Source: UBA6115 sp964534515 (GTDB lineage Bacteria > Bacillota > Clostridia > Christensenellales > Aristaeellaceae). Taken from it: DNA of 14,371 bases. Below the pieces are notes generated by a model. It saw only the letters and a list, made by a program, of their open reading frames with translations. It was not told the origin of the DNA and did no database searches. Shown here piece after piece: positions 1 to 6,039 of this stretch; positions within the stretch are counted from its first letter, which is position 1; every line of letters begins with the position of its first letter. The stretch lies in contig CAZHPW010000062.1 of assembly GCA_964534515.1 (NCBI GenBank), positions 1 through 14,371 of the forward strand, written 5' to 3'. The translations under genes were made by a program, and so were the position numbers.

Positions 1-89
1 AGGTCATCAAGGAAGGCCTGGCCAAGGCTGATGCCGAGAAGATCAAGAAGCAGTTCGAAGAAGTCGGCGCCACCGTCGAAATCAAGTAA
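1..89 (+). CDS. rplL: 50S ribosomal protein L7/L12, C-terminal end (partial)
   Basis: Only the last 28 codons and a TAA stop are inside the window; the reading frame begins at base 3 and the 5' end lies upstream. The visible peptide contains VIKEGLAKADAEKIKKQFEE and ends GATVEIK. This is the hallmark C-terminus of L7/L12, the last helix and strand of the domain that recruits translational GTPases to the ribosomal stalk. A strong intrinsic terminator follows 12 bases after the stop, so this is the end of the ribosomal protein transcription unit. Identification rests on the short but very conserved tail. Confidence 0.9.
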   Translation, partial: VIKEGLAKADAEKIKKQFEEVGATVEIK

Positions 90-100
90 GAACAGCGAAC

Positions 101-134
101 AAAAATCCACCGGAGACATCCGGTGGATTTTTTT
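101..134 (+). terminator. Intrinsic terminator after rplL
   Basis: A perfect inverted repeat has its left arm ending ATCCACCGGA at 114, a GACA tetraloop at 115-118, and its right arm TCCGGTGGAT from 119. Flanking A and T runs extend the pairing, and the right arm runs into seven T residues (128-134). This is a classical Rho-independent terminator. It separates the ribosomal protein unit from proB. Confidence 0.93.
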
Positions 135-165
135 GTGTTTCAAGCCGTTGGCGTACAAAAGTTGA

Positions 166-193
166 TTGACATTTTTAACGGCTTTGATAGCAT
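166..193 (+). promoter_or_regulatory. Probable sigma-A promoter for proBAC
   Basis: A perfect -35 box TTGACA (166-171) is followed by a 16-nt spacer and TAGCAT (188-193, four of six matches to TATAAT). TGA directly ahead of the -10 gives an extended -10. The predicted transcription start, near 200, leaves a leader of about 20 nt before the proB ATG at 222. The site lies downstream of the rplL terminator, as expected for an independent unit. No proline-responsive leader structure or T-box is visible in this short space. Confidence 0.6.
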
Positions 194-221
194 GGAAACA
201 AAGACAGGAAAGCAGGCGCTT

Positions 222-1010
222 ATGAAAAAGGAACGCGTTGTCATCAAGGTGGGGACCACGACCTTAACCCACGAGAGCGGGCGGACAAACTTCAGGGAGA
301 TTGACGCTCTGGTGCGGGTCATCGCCGATTTACAAAACAAGGGGTATTTGATGACCCTGGTGACCAGCGGCGCCATCGGCATCGGCGTGGGCAAACTGGG
401 GCTGCCCGAAAAGCCAAAGGACATCTCCGGCAAGCAGGCCGCCTCCACGGTGGGCCAGTGCGAATTGATGTTTATGTACGACAAGATGTTCTCCGAGTAC
501 GGCCAGAAAGTCGGCCAGCTGCTCATCACCAAAGAGGACGTGGAGCACAAAACCAGGAAGGCCAATCTGATTGCGACCATGGAGCGCCTGTTTGACTGGG
601 GCGTCATCCCCATCATCAATGAGAACGACGCGGTAGCGATTGAGGAAATTGTCTATGGGGACAACGACAGCCTGTCTGCCATCGTGGCCAAATTGGTTCA
701 CGCAAAGAAGCTGATTATCCTAACCGACATTGACGGCCTATATGACGGCAATCCCAAACTAAACAGCGAGGCCAAGTTGATTTCCAGGGTGTCCGCCATC
801 ACGCCTGACATCACCGCCCTAGCCCGGGATTCCGGTTCGGATCTGGGCACCGGGGGTATGATAACCAAGCTGCACGCCGCCAAATTGGCGACGGACGCGG
901 GCATTGACACCTTCGTGGTCAACGGCCGGAAGGTGGACAACATTTACCAGGTGCTGGAAGGGCAAAACCCGGGCACCTGGTTTGAGGCGGTAAAAAACCA
1001 TGTGGAATGA
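222..1010 (+). CDS. proB: Glutamate 5-kinase, short form without PUA domain
   Basis: This enzyme phosphorylates L-glutamate with ATP to gamma-glutamyl phosphate, the first and normally proline-inhibited step of proline synthesis in the cytoplasm. The 262-residue protein is an amino acid kinase fold: the N-terminal VVIKVGTTTL phosphate-binding strand, TSGAIGIGVGKLGLP, the glutamate/proline-site region IPIINENDAVA, GDNDSLSAIVA, LTDIDGLYDGNPK, and GTGGMITKLHAAKLA near the end. It stops after the kinase domain, whereas the E. coli type has about 100 more residues forming a PUA domain. The ATG at 222 was chosen because a purine-rich Shine-Dalgarno (AGGAAAG, 206-212) precedes it and homology begins at once. 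An in-frame ATG at 192 lies inside the probable -10 box and has no good ribosome site. The 3' end overlaps proA by 11 nt. Confidence 0.95.
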   Translation: MKKERVVIKVGTTTLTHESGRTNFREIDALVRVIADLQNKGYLMTLVTSGAIGIGVGKLGLPEKPKDISGKQAASTVGQCELMFMYDKMFSEYGQKVGQLLITKEDVEHKTRKANLIATMERLFDWGVIPIINENDAVAIEEIVYGDNDSLSAIVAKLVHAKKLIILTDIDGLYDGNPKLNSEAKLISRVSAITPDITALARDSGSDLGTGGMITKLHAAKLATDAGIDTFVVNGRKVDNIYQVLEGQNPGTWFEAVKNHVE

Positions 1011-2238
1011 AATTGGACAAAAAGCGAAACAAGCGGCAGCCGTCCTGGCGCAGAGCAGCAACCACCAGCGGGTGCAGGCCATCTGCCGGATGGCGGACAG
1101 GCTGGAGTGCAATTCCGCCATGCTGATGGTGGCCAACAGCCAGGACCTGCAAAACGCCAGGAAAAATGGCATGGACGAAGCGATGGTGGACCGTTTGCGG
1201 CTCACCAGCGAGCGGATTGGTCTAATGGCGAAAGGCCTGCGTGAACTGGCGGAGGCCAGGGACCCGCTCAACCGGGTATTGAGCGAGGAAACAAGACCCA
1301 ATGGCCTGCTCATTACCAAGCTGTCCGTACCCCTGGGCGTGATTGCGGTCATCTATGAATCCAGGCCCAATGTGACCGCGGACGCGGCAGGGCTTTGCCT
1401 GCGCGCCGGAAACGCCTGCATCCTAAGGGGAGGACGGGAAGCGCAGCACAGCAATGAATTTATTGCCGGCGTCATGCGCGCGGCCTTGAGCGAGGTCGGC
1501 CTGCCGGAGGACGGGGTGCAGCTGCTGTATGACCCAGACCGGGAAGGCGTGAAAGCGCTTATCAACATGCGGGAATCTGTTGACCTCTTAATTCCCCGGG
1601 GCGGCAAGGGTTTGATTGACTATGTGACGCAGAACGCGACCGTGCCCGTGCTGAAGACCGGGGAAGGCGTCTGTCATATCTATGTTGACAAGGACGCCGA
1701 CATTCAGATGGCGGCGGATATCATTTACAACGCCAAGGTCTCCAGGCCTTCTGTCTGCAACGCCTGTGAGTGCATGCTCATCCACAGCAAAATCGCGGAG
1801 AAGGCGCTGCCGGTCATCGCGGATAAACTAAGGGAAGGCAAGGTCACAATAAGGGGCGATGAGAGAACGCGCGAGCTGTTACCCGACGCGCAGAAGGCGG
1901 ATGACAGCGACTGGGGACATGAATACCTGGACCTCATCATCGCCAGCCGCGTGGTGGACAGCGTTGAGGACGCCATCGCCCACATCAACCGCTACGGCAC
2001 CCGGCACAGCGAGGCCATCATCACCGGAGATATAGAGACCGCCGAGCAGTTTTTGGAGCAGGTGGACGCGGCCGCCGTGTACCACAACGCCTCCACCCGG
2101 TTCACGGACGGCGGGGAATTTGGCTTTGGCGCTGAAATCGGCATTTCGACCCAAAAACTGCACGCCAGAGGCCCTGTCGGACTGAATGAACTGACCAGCT
2201 ACCGCTACCTCATCAGAGGGGAAGGACAGACACGATGA
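1000..2238 (+). CDS. proA: Gamma-glutamyl phosphate reductase
   Basis: This enzyme uses NADPH to reduce gamma-glutamyl phosphate to glutamate-5-semialdehyde, the second step of proline synthesis. The 412-residue length is usual for the family. Visible family motifs are KLSVPLGVIAVIYESRPNVT (about 107-126), AGNACILRGGREA (about 136-148), DLLIPRGGKGLI, and the catalytic segment VSRPSVCNACE with the nucleophilic cysteine at about residue 253. C-terminal motifs include AAAVYHNASTRFTDGGEFGFGAEIGISTQ and ARGPVGLNELTSYRY. Two further cysteines (about 256 and 258) sit beside the catalytic one. The gene starts inside the 3' end of proB (11-nt overlap) and ends in an ATGA overlap with proC, implying translational coupling. 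Because ProB's product is labile and is thought to be handed to ProA, a tightly coupled pair makes sense. Confidence 0.97.
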   Translation: MWNEIGQKAKQAAAVLAQSSNHQRVQAICRMADRLECNSAMLMVANSQDLQNARKNGMDEAMVDRLRLTSERIGLMAKGLRELAEARDPLNRVLSEETRPNGLLITKLSVPLGVIAVIYESRPNVTADAAGLCLRAGNACILRGGREAQHSNEFIAGVMRAALSEVGLPEDGVQLLYDPDREGVKALINMRESVDLLIPRGGKGLIDYVTQNATVPVLKTGEGVCHIYVDKDADIQMAADIIYNAKVSRPSVCNACECMLIHSKIAEKALPVIADKLREGKVTIRGDERTRELLPDAQKADDSDWGHEYLDLIIASRVVDSVEDAIAHINRYGTRHSEAIITGDIETAEQFLEQVDAAAVYHNASTRFTDGGEFGFGAEIGISTQKLHARGPVGLNELTSYRYLIRGEGQTR

Positions 2239-3065
2239 AAGAGAAAACCATCGGCTTTATCGGCCTGGGCAATATGGCGGGCGCCATCATCCGTGGGCTT
2301 AGGAACAGCCGCGCATTTTCCGAGCGCAAGATACTGGGCTTTGACTTGGATGAGAGCAAGCGCGAAATGATGGCGCAGGAAATGAACGTGACCATCACGG
2401 AAAATACCCTGGCAGTCGCCAAAGGCAGCGACATTCTTGTTCTAGCCATCAAGCCCCAGGGCTTTGACGAGCTGCTTCCCCTCATCAAGCCGGTCTTGAA
2501 AGCAAAGCAGCTTATCATCTCCATCGCCGCGGGCAAGACGCTCAATTACCTTGAGAGGATGCTGGGCGAGCAGCACGCAATCCTGCGCGTGACGCCCAAC
2601 ATTAACGCCAAGGCCGGCGCATCCATGACAGCCATCTGCAAAAACGAGGTAGTCAGCGAAGCCCAGCTGGAAGAAGGCAGCGCCATCTTTGACGCCATTG
2701 GTTCTGTTGTCGTGCTGAAGGAGGACAAGATGCCCGCCTTCAGCGCCATCGCGGGCGCGGGCCCCGCCTTTGCCTTTACCTTTATTGACGCACTGGCGAC
2801 AGCCGGCGTCCGGGCAGGGCTGCCCCGCGACCTGGCCCAGCAGGCGGCCGGGGCGATGCTGTTTGGCAGCGCCAAGCTGGTGGCCGAATCCGGTGAGCAC
2901 CCAAGGGCCCTGGTGGACCAGGTGACCTCCCCGGGCGGCACCACCATTGAGGGCACGCACACCCTAAGCCGCCTGGGATTTGATCACGCGGTGCAGGAAG
3001 CGGTCAAGGCCGTGATTGACAAGGAAACGCTGTTGATGCGTAAATCCGAAGAAGAAAACAAGTAA
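2235..3065 (+). CDS. proC: Pyrroline-5-carboxylate reductase
   Basis: This enzyme catalyses the NAD(P)H-dependent reduction of 1-pyrroline-5-carboxylate to L-proline, the last step of the pathway. The 276-residue protein opens with the Rossmann nucleotide-binding motif IGFIGLGNMAGAI. It then has LAIKPQ, SIAAGKTL and RVTPNINAKAGASMTAI, and the all-helical dimerisation domain signature GAGPAFAFTFIDALATAGVRAGLP, ending with VTSPGGTTIEGTHTL, the P5CR signature. The start ATG overlaps the proA TGA (ATGA), and a strong Shine-Dalgarno (AGGGGAAGGA) lies about 8 nt upstream within proA. With proB and proA it completes a self-contained proline biosynthesis operon, which ends in the hairpin just downstream. 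Confidence 0.97.
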   Translation: MKEKTIGFIGLGNMAGAIIRGLRNSRAFSERKILGFDLDESKREMMAQEMNVTITENTLAVAKGSDILVLAIKPQGFDELLPLIKPVLKAKQLIISIAAGKTLNYLERMLGEQHAILRVTPNINAKAGASMTAICKNEVVSEAQLEEGSAIFDAIGSVVVLKEDKMPAFSAIAGAGPAFAFTFIDALATAGVRAGLPRDLAQQAAGAMLFGSAKLVAESGEHPRALVDQVTSPGGTTIEGTHTLSRLGFDHAVQEAVKAVIDKETLLMRKSEEENK

Positions 3066-3076
3066 GTTATAATAGT

Positions 3077-3115
3077 AAAACACCCGGAAAGCTCAATCTT
3101 TCCGGGTGTTTTTTG
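3077..3115. terminator. Bidirectional intrinsic terminator between proC and the ABC transporter
   Basis: A perfect stem of up to 15 bp has left arm AAAACACCCGGAAAG (3077-3091), six-base loop CTCAAT and right arm CTTTCCGGGTGTTTT (3098-3112), continuing into further T residues. It ends the proBAC transcript on the plus strand. The A run on the left arm gives a U run on the minus strand, so the same hairpin can end the convergent ABC transporter transcript, whose stop codon is only 12 bases from it. Confidence 0.92.
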
Positions 3116-3126
3116 TTGGTCTTGGT

Positions 3127-5952
3127 TTATTCGGAGCGGAGCGCTTCCACCGGGTCCTTCCTGGCCGCGATGCGGGAGGGCAGCCAGCCCGCCAGCAGGG
3201 AGAGCAGCGCGCTGATGGCCACCAGGATGACAGCGCCGGACACGGGCAGGATGGCTTTGACGGAAGCGTCCTTGGTGAGCTGGAAGATGATGCTGTTGAT
3301 GGGGATGGTGAGCAAAAAGGAAATGACAACACCCAAGAGGCCGGCCGCGAAGCCGATGATAAAGGCCTCCGCGGTGAAGACCCTTCTCACATCCTTGCGG
3401 GACGCGCCGACCGCGCGCAGGATGCCGATTTCCTTGATGCGCTCCAGGACGGAGATGTAGGTGATGATGCCAATCATGATGGAGGAGACCACCAGGGACA
3501 CCGCCACAAAGGCGATGAGCACATAGGAGATGGCGTTGATGATGGTGGTGACGCCCGAAATCATGGCCGCCAGGTAATCGGTGTACACAATCTGGTCGCT
3601 TGGCGCGGCCTGGGCGTTGTAGTCATTGATGAGGGCGGTGATTTTCTCTTTGTTCTCAAAGCTATCCGTAAACAGCGAGATGCTGGAGGGCAAATCCTTG
3701 TTGACAGCGCCCAGGGCAATGAGCGCCGCCTGGTGGGTGGTGTCCTCGGACTTGAGCAGCTCATCATGAAGCATGGCCAGGGTTGCCTCATCCGCGGTGG
3801 TCAGCCAGGCATCGATAAGGCCGGCTATCTGGGCGTCGCCCAAAGTATTGGCCAAGCCCTCCCCCTGCCCCATCTGGGTGAACTGCTTTAGCAAGTCCTG
3901 GGGCAGGCCGGACATGCCTTCCCTGGCGTCACCGGACTGGGCGGTGAAGGCCTGCATCATGGACATCAGGCTGCCCAGATCCATGCCCTGGGGCAAAGCG
4001 CCTTCCATGGATGAGTCTTTGCCCTGGGGCAAATTGAGCTCCGGCAGCAGGGGGTAGGCACGCTGGGCAAAGAGCGCCTTGTCGGCGTCCGTCATCTTCG
4101 CGACCAATAGCCTGGTATTCTCCGCCTTTTGGTTGTCGTTCTCCGGCGCGAACCAAAGGCCGGTGACCAAATCGCGCTTGTCCTGCGCGCGCTGGGCGAT
4201 GATGACCTCGCTCTGCTCGCCGCGGGCAATGACCTGATCAGTGAGCGCGCGGGTATAGCCCAAAGCGCCTTCCTCACCGGACTTGTCGTTGTTCACCCTG
4301 ACAACACCCACGGTTTTTAACTTAGGCGCGGCATTGACCAGGGCTTGCAGGGCGATGCTGTCAGAAGAGAGGTTTTTGTACAGGCCGTCAGCGCCTTTTT
4401 GGTACATATCCCCCGGCGCCAGCCAGGAGAACTCCAGCCCAAGCAAATCCTCATATTCCAGGCGGAGCGGTGCCGCAGGCTGCGCCTCCTCACCGCTCAC
4501 GACATCACGGTAATCGCTCACCGTCTTAACCCCCAGGGAATAGAGGAAAGACTCCCCAATCTCATTATCATTGCTGATGATGAGCACCAGTTCCTCAGCA
4601 CCGGTGGGCCAATGCCCGGCTAAAAGGGTGTACTCGTCCTTGACCGCATCCCCGGCCAGGCCTTCCGGTGAAGCCGGCTCCAGCTCCTTGGTGACCGAGC
4701 CAAAAAAGGGCATGGCGAAGGCGAAGGAAGAGAAGAAGCCCGAATTGGACTCGGTGCTCAGGTTAATCAACTCGCCGTTGGGGTCCTTGGCATAGAGGTG
4801 GAAATTGGTGTTATAGTCATAGCGAACATCGCTGATATAGGGGGCGAAGATGTTGTCCGGTTGGTCCAGATAGTGCTTAAAGGCGGTCAGGTTGTTTTTA
4901 ACGACGCGGGCGGTCATTTCCTCATCATGCCGCCTCGCAGAGGTGTTGACATAGACGGCGTCCATGTCATGGGTGACCTCGTCATCGGAAAAACTCATCA
5001 CCCCCATAAAGCCGTCCATCTGCATGGTTTGCTCCTGGAAGGTCAGCGGGTAAGAAACCATGGTGTCCTTTTGGATGCTGATGATGTACTCATTCATGCC
5101 GTTTGACAGCGCCAAAATGAGGGCGATGCCAATGATGCCGATGGAGCCGGCAAAGGCAGTGATGAGCGTCCTGCCCCGCTTGGTCAGCAGGTTGTTAAGC
5201 GACAGGGAAAGCGCGGTTTTAAAGCTCATGGAGGTTTTCTTAAACGCGTCCTTGCGTTCGGGCAGGGGCGCCGCTTCCCCGGGACGGCTGTCCAGAACAA
5301 CCCGGCCGTCCTTAAGCTCAATGATGCGGTTGGCATACTGCTCCGCCAGGTCGCGGTTGTGGGTGACCATGATGACCAGCCTGTCCTTGGCCAGATCCTT
5401 GAGCAAATCCATCACCTGGATGCTGGTGACAGAGTCCAAAGCGCCGGTCGGCTCATCCGCCAGCAGGACGTCCGGGTCATTGACCATGGCGCGGGCGATG
5501 GCCACGCGCTGCATCTGGCCGCCTGACAACTGGCCGGGCCGCTTGTGCATCTGATCTTTTAAGCCCACCTTGGTGAGCGCATCCTCGGCCCGCTGCCTTC
5601 TCTCCCTTTGCCCCACACCTGTAAGAGTAAGCGCCAGTTCCACATTGGCCAGCACGCTTTGGTGAGGTATGAGGTTGTAGGATTGAAAGACAAAGCCCAC
5701 GGCGTGGTTGCGGTAGGCATCCATGTCGCGCTCGGTATAATCCTTGGTGCTGCGGCCGGAGATGATGAGGTCGCCGGAGGTATAGCGGTCCAGGCCGCCG
5801 ATAACGTTGAGCAGGGTGGTCTTGCCGCAGCCGGAAGGGCCGAGGATGGCCACAAACTCGCCGCGCTCAAAGGACAGGTTGACATCCTTGACCGCTTCCA
5901 CGCGGATGTCACCTGTTTGATAGACCTTGGTAATGTTGTTTAATTTCAGCAT
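3127..5952 (-). CDS. MacB-like ABC transporter, fused ATPase and FtsX-type permease
   Basis: This 941-residue fusion is predicted to work at the cytoplasmic membrane as a mechanotransmission or efflux-type ABC protein. The ATPase domain (about 1-225) has Walker A GPSGCGKTT (38-46), Q-loop VFQSYNLIP (Q90), signature LSGGQMQRVAIARA (142 on), Walker B VLLADEPTGALD (162 on) and the switch histidine in VTHN (H198). TM1 is at about 264-285, followed by roughly 500 extracytoplasmic residues. The C-terminus carries three more helices (about 810-834, 863-889, 903-924) and the FtsX-type motif ERIKEIGILRAVGASRKDV. Macrolide, antimicrobial-peptide, lipoprotein or cell-wall-control roles are all known among relatives, and substrate cannot be told here. 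No two-component regulator is next to it. The start has a GAGAGGG Shine-Dalgarno just upstream. It lies after ligA but probably has its own promoter. Confidence 0.9.
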   Translation of the reverse strand: MLKLNNITKVYQTGDIRVEAVKDVNLSFERGEFVAILGPSGCGKTTLLNVIGGLDRYTSGDLIISGRSTKDYTERDMDAYRNHAVGFVFQSYNLIPHQSVLANVELALTLTGVGQRERRQRAEDALTKVGLKDQMHKRPGQLSGGQMQRVAIARAMVNDPDVLLADEPTGALDSVTSIQVMDLLKDLAKDRLVIMVTHNRDLAEQYANRIIELKDGRVVLDSRPGEAAPLPERKDAFKKTSMSFKTALSLSLNNLLTKRGRTLITAFAGSIGIIGIALILALSNGMNEYIISIQKDTMVSYPLTFQEQTMQMDGFMGVMSFSDDEVTHDMDAVYVNTSARRHDEEMTARVVKNNLTAFKHYLDQPDNIFAPYISDVRYDYNTNFHLYAKDPNGELINLSTESNSGFFSSFAFAMPFFGSVTKELEPASPEGLAGDAVKDEYTLLAGHWPTGAEELVLIISNDNEIGESFLYSLGVKTVSDYRDVVSGEEAQPAAPLRLEYEDLLGLEFSWLAPGDMYQKGADGLYKNLSSDSIALQALVNAAPKLKTVGVVRVNNDKSGEEGALGYTRALTDQVIARGEQSEVIIAQRAQDKRDLVTGLWFAPENDNQKAENTRLLVAKMTDADKALFAQRAYPLLPELNLPQGKDSSMEGALPQGMDLGSLMSMMQAFTAQSGDAREGMSGLPQDLLKQFTQMGQGEGLANTLGDAQIAGLIDAWLTTADEATLAMLHDELLKSEDTTHQAALIALGAVNKDLPSSISLFTDSFENKEKITALINDYNAQAAPSDQIVYTDYLAAMISGVTTIINAISYVLIAFVAVSLVVSSIMIGIITYISVLERIKEIGILRAVGASRKDVRRVFTAEAFIIGFAAGLLGVVISFLLTIPINSIIFQLTKDASVKAILPVSGAVILVAISALLSLLAGWLPSRIAARKDPVEALRSE
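3984..4033. repeat. 14-bp direct repeat inside the ABC transporter gene
   Basis: TGCCCTGGGGCAAA occurs at 3984-3997 and again at 4020-4033, a period of 36 nt (12 codons). On the coding (minus) strand each copy encodes an LPQG motif, and a related LPQD follows 25-30 codons later. The repeats sit in a Met-, Gln- and Gly-rich stretch of the extracytoplasmic region (about residues 636-701). This probably reflects local duplication in a low-constraint linker. Confidence 0.55.
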
Positions 5953-5965
5953 AAAGCCCTCTCAC

Positions 5966-5997
5966 AAAATAATAGACAGGGAAAACCCTCCCTGTCT
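5966..5997 (-). terminator. Inverted repeat: weak ligA terminator or 5' hairpin/operator of the ABC gene
   Basis: AGACAGGGA (5974-5982) and TCCCTGTCT (5989-5997) pair perfectly around a six-base loop. Read on the minus strand, the hairpin is followed by ATTATTTTG, an imperfect U tract. It would therefore be a modest intrinsic terminator about 40 nt past the ligA stop. It also begins almost exactly where transcription from the TATAAG promoter just upstream would start, and ends just before the ABC Shine-Dalgarno. It could instead be an operator or a 5' mRNA hairpin. The sequence alone does not choose between these. Confidence 0.55.
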
Positions 5998-6006
5998 TAT
6001 ACCACA
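5996..6006 (-). promoter_or_regulatory. Probable extended -10 promoter for the ABC transporter
   Basis: Minus-strand TGTGGTATAAG contains the Gram-positive TRTG extension one base ahead of TATAAG (five of six to consensus). No good -35 hexamer lies 16-18 nt upstream, which extended -10 promoters tolerate. The expected start falls near 5989, inside the downstream inverted repeat, giving a leader of roughly 35-40 nt. The core TGTGGTATAA is shared with the pcrA promoter. Confidence 0.45.
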
Positions 6007-6039
6007 TTCTTGGATGTGTTTGATTAAAATACGGTTAAT

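Noticed and set aside
123..221. Upstream extension of proB, including an in-frame ATG at 192
   Set aside because: The extension starts in the rplL terminator and covers the promoter. ATG 192 is in the -10 box with no ribosome site, while ATG 222 has one and begins at family homology.
3106..3891. Long open frame on the plus strand opposite the ABC transporter
   Set aside because: The translation is low-complexity (Gly, Asp, His rich), resembles no family and lies antisense to a clear coding gene. It is a by-product of GC-rich codon usage. Similar antisense frames opposite pcrA, ligA and the telA operon were dropped for the same reason.
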